DNA of 64,000 nucleotides from Blastopirellula marina (GTDB lineage Bacteria > Planctomycetota > Planctomycetia > Pirellulales > Pirellulaceae). Shown piece by piece: positions 17,570-26,452 of this stretch. Made by a program: the position numbers and the translations under genes. The number at the start of each line of letters is the position of its first letter. The stretch's first letter is position 1. The stretch lies in contig NZ_PUIA01000030.1 in assembly GCF_002967715.1 (NCBI RefSeq), forward strand, positions 1-64,000. The letters run 5' to 3'. A model generated the notes under the pieces. That model was not told where the DNA came from, ran no database searches, and was given only the letters and a program-made list of their open reading frames with translations.

Positions 17570-20080
17570 ATGCCGCATCCACGTCAGCGAATGGCACATC
17601 CTCTTTGCCTTTCCGTGTTCGTTATACTCCTTCTACTTCCGAATGCTCATGCTCAGGAAGAGATCGAGGCTGACCTCCTGGTGGTTGGCGGAACCGAATC
17701 TGGCTGCGCGGCAGTCGTTCAAGCGGCCCGCATGGGAGTCAAGCGGATCGTGCTGGTCAACGACATTGAATGGCTCGGTGGGCAGTTTAGTGCCGAGGCG
17801 TTAGGAGCAATCGATGAAAACCGTGGGCACGGTTACGACGGAACGGTACCCATTCCTCGCAGTGGAATTTTCCGGGACGTTATCGACGCTATTGAAACGA
17901 AGAATGCTGAGCTCTATGGTGGCGTGCGTCGCCCGGGCAACACACGCGTCATCACAACGAGTCGGCCCGTCGTTTCCGAACAAGTCTTTCGCGAGCTATT
18001 AGCCCCGTACGAGTCAACCGGACAGATTCAGCGTTACTCAAACTACGCTGTCGAATCGGTTTTGACGAAATCCAATCGCGTGCATGGCGTTACCTTTCGG
18101 TCAACTGCGGGAGGACAAAGCTTAATAGTTCAGGCGAAAGTGACGATCGATGCCAGCGACTGGGGAGATGTCATTCAGAAGTCTGGGGCGGGGTGGGACG
18201 TTGGTCTTGATGCTCGCGCCGAATATGACGAACCGAGTGCTCCCGAATCTGGCGAACCAACAACGGACGTGAATCCTATAACCTGGTGTCTAATTGTCGA
18301 AGAGAGGACCGAAGACAGTCTCATCCCGCAGCCAGAAGGTTACGACGAACAATACTTCACAGGACAATGGGGCTGGATTGACGAGAAGTTTGCGTACACC
18401 ACTCGGCGTTTAGTCGATGGCAATGGATACGACCAGATCCATCACCCAGATGTCTTGCTAATCAACACACCCCCAATCGATTACCCCTTGGATGTCTTTC
18501 CGGCCGATGTCGCGAAGACTTTGGAAGAGACGGAGCAGGGGGCATCTCGAAAACCGCTGGCCGCGATGACGCCGGCACAACGGTCGATCGTTTTTGCTGA
18601 TGCCCGGAATCATTCGCTCAAGTTCCTGTACTACCTGCAGCAGAAGTTCCCGAAGTTTCGCAAGATGGGGCTCAGTTCCGAGTTCGGCACCCCCAATCGA
18701 CTGCCTCCTAAGCCATACATCCGCGAGAGTATCCGCCTGAATGCCGATCATGTGATTCGCGAACAGGAAGTACTGGGATTTGAAGCAAGGTCCAACTACG
18801 CGACGACCATGTTTCCGGATGCGGTGTTTTCGTGGCAGTTCGAGCTCGATTTTCATCCAACCAAACGCGCGTGGCGGACAGATCGACTGGACGAGGGCCC
18901 CTGGGAGGCCAGCTTCCGCGGCAATCGACGGTTTGGGCGGGGCGGTACCGGACGGGCTGTCTTCCCTTTGCGATCGTTTGTTCCAGCCGGCGTTGAAGGG
19001 CTACTGGGAGCCCAGAAGAATCTCGGTTACACCAGTATCGTCAGTTCTTCCTGTCGCTTGCACGACCAGTCGATTCATGCCGGACAGGCCAGTGGAGCTG
19101 TCGCCGCAGTGACCCTTCGACATGACATCAGCCCTTCCCAACTCTATAAGCAACGAGAACATGTTGCCGAGATCTGGGATGGTTTGCTCGACGGGAAAGA
19201 CGGAGCCCCACTTGCCATCTGGCCGTTTGCCGATGTCGATCCCCTGGAACCAGGATTTGCTGCGATTCAACAATTGGCTCTACGACGGGTGTTGGAGTTA
19301 GGGCCTGCCGATACTTCCTTTCATGCCGATGCCCCTGTTACTGCTGACTGGTACTCTCAGATCGTGTCGAATGCGGCCGCACAAGGGTACGACGTTACAA
19401 TATTGAAGGACAGGAAGGTTCCGCCGACTCGACGAGAAGCGGCCCAACAGGCCTGGACTATCCTGGCCAAACAACAAACACCGAATTGGAAACGGCTCGA
19501 TCCTGTGGATGCCGATTTAGATGGAGTCCTCGACGAGCAAGATCCCTTGCCGTACACACCAGGCTGGAAATCATGGAAAAACGATCCGTCTCGCGATGGA
19601 ATTCCTGATAACGATGGTCAATTCGCAACCGGTTCGATTGCCATCAACTTTACGGCAGCCAATAGCCATGATGTACCTGGTTTCCAAAAGGACATTGGCT
19701 TGCTGTTTCAGCCCCAGGTCGGATTTGGCTGGCATCAAAATCTGACCAAGAACATTCGCGAGCGCGAAGCATTTGAAAAACCGCTTGCCAACGCATTTGT
19801 CTTTACGCGGGCCCAAGATGTCTGGGAATGCGCACTACCCAATGGCCATTACCGCGTTTCTGTCTGCCTGGGAGACGCTGGGCACGAACAGCTCGGGCAA
19901 AACCTACAGATCGAAGGAAAGGTGGTCGCTGAACACCTGGATACGCAATCAGGCATATTCGCTGAGATTGTCACCGATGTCACGATAGAAGACGGACGCT
20001 TGACGCTTACGCTTGGCACAACGAAAGGTGGCAGTAACACGTGTATCAACTGGCTGGTTATCGAACCCTTGGACAAATAG
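17570..20080 (+). CDS. Secreted FAD-dependent oxidoreductase with Ca-binding linker and C-terminal sugar-binding-like domain
   Basis: This 836-aa protein has a signal peptide (LCLSVFVILLLLPNAHAQ, about 12-29). The FAD domain follows: ADLLVVGGTESGCAAVVQAARMG (34-56) is the dinucleotide loop, and TIDASDWGDVIQKSGA is the second FAD contact of the FAD_oxidored (PF12831) type. VDADLDGVLDEQDPLPYTPG and the repeated D-x-D-x-x at about 645-685 form a thrombospondin-3 or EF-hand-like calcium linker. The last 150 residues (INFTAANSHDVPGF to NWLVIEPLD) look like the galactose-binding-like CBM domain of polysaccharide lyases. It follows the kinase after 123 nt and may be in the same operon. It probably oxidises a sugar or sugar-linked group outside the cytoplasm. 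Confidence 0.85.
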   Translation: MPHPRQRMAHPLCLSVFVILLLLPNAHAQEEIEADLLVVGGTESGCAAVVQAARMGVKRIVLVNDIEWLGGQFSAEALGAIDENRGHGYDGTVPIPRSGIFRDVIDAIETKNAELYGGVRRPGNTRVITTSRPVVSEQVFRELLAPYESTGQIQRYSNYAVESVLTKSNRVHGVTFRSTAGGQSLIVQAKVTIDASDWGDVIQKSGAGWDVGLDARAEYDEPSAPESGEPTTDVNPITWCLIVEERTEDSLIPQPEGYDEQYFTGQWGWIDEKFAYTTRRLVDGNGYDQIHHPDVLLINTPPIDYPLDVFPADVAKTLEETEQGASRKPLAAMTPAQRSIVFADARNHSLKFLYYLQQKFPKFRKMGLSSEFGTPNRLPPKPYIRESIRLNADHVIREQEVLGFEARSNYATTMFPDAVFSWQFELDFHPTKRAWRTDRLDEGPWEASFRGNRRFGRGGTGRAVFPLRSFVPAGVEGLLGAQKNLGYTSIVSSSCRLHDQSIHAGQASGAVAAVTLRHDISPSQLYKQREHVAEIWDGLLDGKDGAPLAIWPFADVDPLEPGFAAIQQLALRRVLELGPADTSFHADAPVTADWYSQIVSNAAAQGYDVTILKDRKVPPTRREAAQQAWTILAKQQTPNWKRLDPVDADLDGVLDEQDPLPYTPGWKSWKNDPSRDGIPDNDGQFATGSIAINFTAANSHDVPGFQKDIGLLFQPQVGFGWHQNLTKNIREREAFEKPLANAFVFTRAQDVWECALPNGHYRVSVCLGDAGHEQLGQNLQIEGKVVAEHLDTQSGIFAEIVTDVTIEDGRLTLTLGTTKGGSNTCINWLVIEPLDK

Positions 20081-20083
20081 CCG

Positions 20084-21598
20084 CTATGCCAGGATATCCT
20101 TGATGACATGCCCATGCACATCAGTCAAGCGACGTTCGATTCCATTGTGATAGAACGTCAGTCTTTCATGATCGAGTCCCAGAAGATGAAGTATTGTTGC
20201 GTGGAAATCATGCACGTCAGCGATATTCTCAGCGGCCTTGTATCCGAATTCATCGGTCGCCCCATACGTGAACGGTGCTTTTACACCGGCACCTGCCAAC
20301 CAGCAAGTGAAACCTTCGGGATTATGGTCACGGCCACTGGCTCCCTTTTGAAAGGTTGGCATGCGACCGAACTCGGTACACCAGACCACGAGCGTATCTT
20401 CCAAAAGCCCCCGCTGCTTTAGGTCTTTAATAAGGGCAGCGGTTGGCTGATCAAGCACGGGCCCATGGACGCTGTATTGCGATTCAATCGCCTTGTGGCC
20501 GTCCCAATTGCTAACCCCTTCGCCTCCGGTTTGGTAGGCTCCGTTGAACAATTGTACAAACCGCACGCCTTGTTCGATGAGACGTCGAGCCAAAATGCAG
20601 TTCCGGGCATAGGAGGCCTTCAAGGTGTTTTGCGCGTCATCCGCGCCGTACATTTTCAAGGTTTCCGACGATTCGGTAGAAAGGTCGCTCACCTCCGGCA
20701 CCGTCATTTGCATGCGCGCGGCCAGTTCGTAGCTTGAAATCCGCGCAGCCAGTTCGCTGTCACCGGGAAACTTTTCGAGATGTCGAGCATTCAGCTCGTT
20801 TAGAAAGTCACGCGTGGCGGCATCTTTGCGAGGGTCGATTCCCTCAGGCATCGACAAGTTTCGAATAGGCTTATTCGCATTGAAGTCTGTACCTTGGAAA
20901 GCTGCCGGCAAGAAGCCCGGTCCCCAATTGTTGACCGATGCTTGGGGTGTTCCTCGTGGGTCTGGAATGGCCACGTATGCCGGAAGATTTTCATTGGCAC
21001 TTCCCAGTGCATAAGTCGCCCATGCACCCATACTGGGATACCCGTCCAACGTGAACCCGGTTGACATATAGTTCTCGCCTGGGCCGTGGGTGTTTGTCTT
21101 TCCTTTGATCGAATGAATAAAGCAGATGTCGTCGGCCAGTTCTCCAAGTTGTGGCACAAGATCGGAGATCATCTTGCCGCACTCACCGTATGGGCGAAAC
21201 TTCCACGGGCTTTTGGTCAGATTTCCTTGTTGTCCCTGAAAGGTCACCAGCTTATCTGCCCCTGGCATTGCTTGCCCATGCCGCTTGATCAATTCAGGCT
21301 TGTAATCGAACGTGTCGACATGACTACAGGCACCAGAGCAGAAGATGACAAGCACATTCTTGGCGGCGGCCGGTAAGTGGGAACTGCGCGGAGCGAACGG
21401 CTGCCCCGGATCGATGTCGGGACGAATAGGCTGCTTGCCACCAACCGAGCGGGCGTTCTCTGCCAGTAGTCTTTCCTGAGCCAGTATCATCGACAAGGCG
21501 ATGCTACCCAATCCCGATACCGTATGCCCTAGAAAGTTACGTCGATTGAGCATATGCGTTCCCAGTGGCAAACGAGTTCCATTACTTGTACTATTCAT
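20084..21598 (-). CDS. DUF1501 protein, Tat-exported
   Basis: This 504-aa protein belongs to DUF1501, a planctomycete-expanded family distantly related to the alkaline phosphatase/sulfatase fold. [19 protein letters not shown] (17-35) is a twin-arginine signal with one hydrophobic segment; a start at the ATG of 'MLNRRN' (21553) is also possible. Conserved family blocks are [22 protein letters not shown] near the N-terminus, [14 protein letters not shown] and [17 protein letters not shown] near the C-terminus, which carry the metal-binding-like Asp and His. It ends 3 nt from the FAD oxidoreductase stop, tail to tail. It lies 18 nt downstream of the cytochrome-type DUF1549/DUF1553 gene. The function of the family is not established. 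Confidence 0.9.
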   Translation of the reverse strand: MNSTSNGTRLPLGTHMLNRRNFLGHTVSGLGSIALSMILAQERLLAENARSVGGKQPIRPDIDPGQPFAPRSSHLPAAAKNVLVIFCSGACSHVDTFDYKPELIKRHGQAMPGADKLVTFQGQQGNLTKSPWKFRPYGECGKMISDLVPQLGELADDICFIHSIKGKTNTHGPGENYMSTGFTLDGYPSMGAWATYALGSANENLPAYVAIPDPRGTPQASVNNWGPGFLPAAFQGTDFNANKPIRNLSMPEGIDPRKDAATRDFLNELNARHLEKFPGDSELAARISSYELAARMQMTVPEVSDLSTESSETLKMYGADDAQNTLKASYARNCILARRLIEQGVRFVQLFNGAYQTGGEGVSNWDGHKAIESQYSVHGPVLDQPTAALIKDLKQRGLLEDTLVVWCTEFGRMPTFQKGASGRDHNPEGFTCWLAGAGVKAPFTYGATDEFGYKAAENIADVHDFHATILHLLGLDHERLTFYHNGIERRLTDVHGHVIKDILA

Positions 21599-21616
21599 CG
21601 ATTCACCCTGGTTTGC

Positions 21617-24600
21617 CTACTGAATAAAGAGAAACTCATTGCTGTTGAGCAAAGCACGACAGAATGCTTCCAGTCCCTGCTGTTGTATGAAACTTTGGGC
21701 AGAAACCGCTTCCTGCTCATCTGGCTCGCGGCCAAAGCACAGTTGATAGGCCCGCACGACCTGACGATCTGCCGAGTCCGATTCGCCTAGCAGCCGCTTG
21801 CTGAACAGCTCAGCCTGCTGCAAGACGAACTTGCTATTGAACAGATTCAGAGCCTGAAGTGGCGTTGTCGAACGAGACCGCTTAGCAACTGACGTCGCGG
21901 AATCGGGACAATCTAGTAGACCAAACACGGCATCCTTCTCCATCCTTACCTTCGTCATGTAGACCATCCTCCGCCAGTCTTCCGGGCCAAAGGACTTCTT
22001 GGGATGGTAATGCCGCACGTTCTCTGCTTCCACTTCAAACGCACTAAAACCTGGTCCACCCTGGCTCACGTCCAATACACCAGAAACAGACAACATCGAA
22101 TCTCGGATGGGCTCGGCCTCTAACCGATGCGGAGGATACCGCCATAGAAGCCTCGACCCGCCATCTTTAGTCAATCCATCTGGGTTGGGACGACTTGCTT
22201 GTTGGTAGGTAGCCGATTGCAAGACAAGACGGTGAACATGCTTCAGCGACCATCCACTTTCAACAAGTTCCCTGGCTAGCCAATCGAGAAGATCAGGATG
22301 AGAAGGAGGCACACCGGCCGCTCCTAAATCGCTTGGTGTATCTACGAGGCCCGTCCCGAAATGGAACTGCCAGATACGATTAACGATCACCCGAGCCGTT
22401 AACGGGTTGTCAGGCGAAGCGATCCACTCGGCCAGCTTCCGACGCCGCTCGGCTTCTGGCGCATCGTTTGGCAATTTGAGATCGGAAAAGATCTCGGGTA
22501 CGTTTGGTGCTACTTCCTCCCGCTTTTGGAGAGGTTCGCCTCGATAAAGCCGATACGTGGGACCTGGTTGTTGATACTTTCCAGCGTAAGCCATCGTTGG
22601 CTTTGTGACAGTGTCCAGTTCTTGCTTCACCGTTTTAAGCCGACCTAACAGCGCCTTCGCCAAATTGGCATCGGAATCTGGTAATCCAGCGAACCTATAT
22701 TGCGTTTCCAACTTCATCTCACCAGCATGAAATGGAAGGCGATCAAAGCTCCCAGCGACCTTCTTCCAGTTCTGCCCGTCGACCGACAGTTCAATGCAAT
22801 ACTCGGTCGGCAGGCGATCAGCATATTTTCCCTCGCGATCTCTTGCCCATTCAATCCGATCAATGCTGAATGGCTTTGCCAGTTCGATCTGAATCCATCC
22901 CTTGTCACTCGTGTCGGCAATCCAGCTGTGACTATTCCCGTGCTTTCCATCGTTGATATGGACAAGTTTATGAATGGAGTACCCATCTAAGGTTCCCGAA
23001 GCACTCGGCTTCGCTCCTTCGCTGGCCAAGGCAACATTGCGTCCCTGCGAGTACACAGCCAGTTCATCCAGGCAAGGCTGCGAGCTAGTGTTCGTCTGCT
23101 CGATCGTAAACCGAATGTACTTGGCCGGATGCGGCTGGATGTTCTCTACATTTCCCGTCGCTGTCACTGCTTCACGAAAGACTGGTTTGTCAGGAACCGA
23201 TGTTGTTTCCGTTCCGACTTCCTCTAGTAGAAGCACATCCGCAGTCAGGGCAGTGCCTGTAGATCCACCTACCAGAAGGATTCGATCATCGATATCTAGC
23301 TCGGAAATCGATGCGTGAAAGAAACCACTCCACATCGGTTCGCTCTTGAGCTGAACTTCACCGCTGGCAAACTGTTGCTGATTGACAATCGCAATCACTT
23401 CCCAGTCTTCCCGCGTACTTGGGTTGCCATCATGATCGATCACGTAGCGTGCGTCCTGGCAATGCGTGTCATAGCCACATCCCCACGACAACCATACGCG
23501 ATAAGTTCCCTTCACCCTCGGCTTCCAAGCAATCACTGGCTCATCCGGTTTGTGTTTCCACCACGAGTACTTCCCTCCACTCACGTTGGCACTTCGCTTT
23601 GAGTCCCCCGCATCGCTTGCCTGTCCAGGTGCACTTCCCGGCAAGTTGATCCCTTTTCCAGCGATAGGATTGAGTCGTTCGACCAAATCGCCCGGGACTT
23701 CAGGATCGTCGTCAATCAAGACGAATCGACTTCCGGTTGCTTTCGGCGCATAGGCAGCGAGTTCATTTTCCAGTTGGGTGATCTCCTCCATTAGCTCGTT
23801 AGCGCGTGCCAGTTGATCGTTGGACATGGGTAGAGTCATATCCCCATGCTGAACTCCTGCAAAGACTGCCTGCATCGAGTAATAGTCGGACTGCAGAATG
23901 GGGTCAAACTTATGGTTATGACAACGTGCGCATCCGATCGTCAGCCCTAGGAAAGCTGTCCCTGTCGTATTGATGATGTCATCCAGTTCGTTCTGACGTT
24001 GCATCAATGTCAGGTTGATATCTGGGCTCTTGACCAGATCGAATGGCCCGGCCACTAGATATCCCAAACCCATTGGGCTGGCGAAACTATCCCCGGCAAT
24101 CTGCTCGCGGATGAATTGGTCGTACGGCATGTCTTCGTTGAACGCACGTATGACATAGTCGCGATAGCGCCAAGCATGAGGACGCTCACGATTCGTCTCG
24201 AAACCGTGCGTCTCTGCGAAACGCACGAGGTCGAGCCAGTGAGTAGCCCATCGCTCGCCGAAATGTGGACTGGCCAGAAGTCGATCGATCAGCTTATTCG
24301 TCGCATCAAAACTGTCATCGCGAACGTAGGTATCGACCTCCTCACGCGATGGTGGTAATCCCAGCAGGTCGAGCGATAGCCGGCGAATCAATGTTCTTCG
24401 ATCTGCGGGATCGGTTGCTGAAAGTCCCTCTTTTTTGAGACGCTTCAAGACAAACTGATCGATGGGATTATTTCCCCAGTCACCTTCCATACTGGGGACC
24501 TCTACCGGCCCAACGGGCTGAAATGCCCAATGATCGGTCGTTCGTTTTTCTGCCTCGAGTTCGCCATGGGGACCTGGCCACTTGGCTCCTTGATCTACCC

Positions 24601-24955
24601 AGGCTCGCAGCACACCGACTTCCTCGTCCGTCAACGCATCCGCCTCATCAGGCGGCATACGCAGGCCCTTCTCCAATCCAGCGACAAGTTGAATCAAGTG
24701 GCTCTTGTCGCTGCTGCCGACAACGATACCTGGCTCGCCGGAATCTCCACCGCGAATCAGCGAGGCCTTGCGATCCAAGCGAATTTTTCCCTCTTGAGCG
24801 GACTCACCATGGCAATCGTGGCACTTCGCTTCGAGCAGGGGCAGTACGTCCGCTTCGAAGTTGACCTGCCTTTCCAGCGGCGGTGGTAGGTCATCCGCCG
24901 AAATGGTCATCGGTAAGACCACAAGAGCTAGAATGGTAAGGCAGATTCGCGACAT
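21617..24955 (-). CDS. DUF1549/DUF1553 protein with planctomycete cytochrome and F5/8-type domain
   Basis: This 1112-aa exported protein has a signal peptide (1-20). A planctomycete cytochrome domain follows, with CHDCH at 45-49 for covalent heme. DUF1549 spans about 160-375 and contains a second heme motif, CARCH, at 342-346. A long insertion follows. Its first part (about 385-600) is a beta-rich region with WWKHKPDEPVIAWKPRVKGTYRVWLSWGCG. Its second part (about 610-760) is an F5/8 type C (discoidin) domain, with YIRFTIEQTN and WIQIELAKPFSIDRIEWARD. DUF1553 ends the protein (about 830-1090). The likely role is electron transfer or oxidation on a bound polysaccharide, which is inference. It is followed by its DUF1501 partner. 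Confidence 0.9.
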   Translation of the reverse strand: MSRICLTILALVVLPMTISADDLPPPLERQVNFEADVLPLLEAKCHDCHGESAQEGKIRLDRKASLIRGGDSGEPGIVVGSSDKSHLIQLVAGLEKGLRMPPDEADALTDEEVGVLRAWVDQGAKWPGPHGELEAEKRTTDHWAFQPVGPVEVPSMEGDWGNNPIDQFVLKRLKKEGLSATDPADRRTLIRRLSLDLLGLPPSREEVDTYVRDDSFDATNKLIDRLLASPHFGERWATHWLDLVRFAETHGFETNRERPHAWRYRDYVIRAFNEDMPYDQFIREQIAGDSFASPMGLGYLVAGPFDLVKSPDINLTLMQRQNELDDIINTTGTAFLGLTIGCARCHNHKFDPILQSDYYSMQAVFAGVQHGDMTLPMSNDQLARANELMEEITQLENELAAYAPKATGSRFVLIDDDPEVPGDLVERLNPIAGKGINLPGSAPGQASDAGDSKRSANVSGGKYSWWKHKPDEPVIAWKPRVKGTYRVWLSWGCGYDTHCQDARYVIDHDGNPSTREDWEVIAIVNQQQFASGEVQLKSEPMWSGFFHASISELDIDDRILLVGGSTGTALTADVLLLEEVGTETTSVPDKPVFREAVTATGNVENIQPHPAKYIRFTIEQTNTSSQPCLDELAVYSQGRNVALASEGAKPSASGTLDGYSIHKLVHINDGKHGNSHSWIADTSDKGWIQIELAKPFSIDRIEWARDREGKYADRLPTEYCIELSVDGQNWKKVAGSFDRLPFHAGEMKLETQYRFAGLPDSDANLAKALLGRLKTVKQELDTVTKPTMAYAGKYQQPGPTYRLYRGEPLQKREEVAPNVPEIFSDLKLPNDAPEAERRRKLAEWIASPDNPLTARVIVNRIWQFHFGTGLVDTPSDLGAAGVPPSHPDLLDWLARELVESGWSLKHVHRLVLQSATYQQASRPNPDGLTKDGGSRLLWRYPPHRLEAEPIRDSMLSVSGVLDVSQGGPGFSAFEVEAENVRHYHPKKSFGPEDWRRMVYMTKVRMEKDAVFGLLDCPDSATSVAKRSRSTTPLQALNLFNSKFVLQQAELFSKRLLGESDSADRQVVRAYQLCFGREPDEQEAVSAQSFIQQQGLEAFCRALLNSNEFLFIQ

Positions 24956-24982
24956 ACTATCGCCTCCGACAAGTGTTTAACG

Positions 24983-26452
24983 CTATGAAAGAATCGGCTT
25001 GATCAGATTTCCGTGCACATCGGTCAAACGGAAATCACGTCCCTGAAAACGGTACGTGAACCGTTCATGATCAATCCCCAGCAGATGCAGTATCGTCGCT
25101 TGCAAGTCATGCACATGTACTGGGTCGACGACGGCGTTGTGGCCAAAGTCATCTGACTCACCGTACGAAAACCCAGGCTTGATACCACCGCCAGCCATCC
25201 AAAGCGAGAAGACATACGGGTGATGGTCACGGCCCCAGGTTTTTGTTTCTGAGATCGCACCTTGCAGAAACGGCGTCCGTCCGAATTCTCCTCCCCAGAT
25301 AATCAGCGTATCGTCTAATAATCCGCGCTGCTGAAGATCTTTCACCAGTGCCGAGCTGGGAGCATCCGTATCGGTACACTGAATCTTTAACTGCGTGTTG
25401 AGGTTGCGGTGCTGATCCCAGCCTGCGTGCATTAGCTGAATGAAACGAGTGCCACGTTCGGCAAGCCTTCGCGCCATCAGGCAGTTGTAGGCGAACGAAC
25501 CCTTTCGCTGCACATCTGGCCCATACATATCGAGAATGTGCTGCGGTTCCTGGGAGAAGTCGGTTAGCTCAGGAACGGAAGCCTGCATCTTGTAGGCCAT
25601 CTCATACTGAGCGACACGCGTGGAAATCTCTGGATCCCCAGTTCTTTCCGCAGCCAGTCCATTCAATTGAGCCAGATCATCCAAGAGTCCTCGACGCATT
25701 TCCCGGCTGATACCTGTTGGGTTGGATAGGTACAGTACCGGATCGCCGGAACCGCGGAATTTTACTCCCTGATACTTGCTGGGAAGAAATCCGCTACCCC
25801 AATAGAAGTCGTAGAAGATCTGCCCGCACGAGGCTTCCTTGTCGCGGCTGGTCATGACTACGAATGCCGGAAGCTCCTGAGTCTCTGATCCTAACCCATA
25901 AGTCAACCAGGCTCCCATGCTAGGACGTCCGGCCATTTCGGCACCGGTGAGGAAGAACGTAATCGCTGGAGCATGATTCACCTGAGTCGTATGCATCGAT
26001 TTGATGAAGCACAGCTGATCGACAACTTCCGCCGTATGTGGCAGGAAGTCTTCAGCAATCCAAGTACCGCTATTTCCTCGCTGGGCAAACTTTGTAATCG
26101 GAGCAAGGCAAGGACGAGCCGTCTGGCCACCCGTCATCGTACTGAAACGTTTCCCCCCCACAACTTCGTCAGGAATCTGCGTTCCGTGCAATTCCTTAAG
26201 TTTTGGCTTGTAGTCAAATAAGTCGACGTGCGATGGTGCTCCATTCTGAAATAGGTAGATGATTCGCTTTACCTTCGGCGGAAAGTGTGGCAATGAGAAG
26301 GAATCGCCCGCGGAGCCCGCCAAAGAATTGCCCCCCAATAACGAACCCAGCGCAACGCTCCCTAGTCCGATACCGGCACGGCCCAATAGTTGGCGGCGCG
26401 TCATTGCGATCGCATGGTCTTTCTGAGGACTGGCAAGGTTATGGGCACTCAT
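24983..26452 (-). CDS. DUF1501 protein, Tat-exported
   Basis: This is a 489-aa family member. MTRRQLLGRAGIGLGSVALGSLLGG (18-42) is the twin-arginine signal. [37 protein letters not shown] and GRDHHPYVFSLWMAGGG are the conserved blocks with candidate metal-binding Asp and His residues. The ATG overlaps the stop of the upstream DUF1549/DUF1553 gene in an ATGA, so the two are translated together. It is closest in layout to the 61908 copy (both have an aspartate-rich GGEFGRT and a Q-rich central region). The Tat signal suggests export after folding, perhaps with a cofactor. Confidence 0.9.
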   Translation of the reverse strand: MSAHNLASPQKDHAIAMTRRQLLGRAGIGLGSVALGSLLGGNSLAGSAGDSFSLPHFPPKVKRIIYLFQNGAPSHVDLFDYKPKLKELHGTQIPDEVVGGKRFSTMTGGQTARPCLAPITKFAQRGNSGTWIAEDFLPHTAEVVDQLCFIKSMHTTQVNHAPAITFFLTGAEMAGRPSMGAWLTYGLGSETQELPAFVVMTSRDKEASCGQIFYDFYWGSGFLPSKYQGVKFRGSGDPVLYLSNPTGISREMRRGLLDDLAQLNGLAAERTGDPEISTRVAQYEMAYKMQASVPELTDFSQEPQHILDMYGPDVQRKGSFAYNCLMARRLAERGTRFIQLMHAGWDQHRNLNTQLKIQCTDTDAPSSALVKDLQQRGLLDDTLIIWGGEFGRTPFLQGAISETKTWGRDHHPYVFSLWMAGGGIKPGFSYGESDDFGHNAVVDPVHVHDLQATILHLLGIDHERFTYRFQGRDFRLTDVHGNLIKPILS

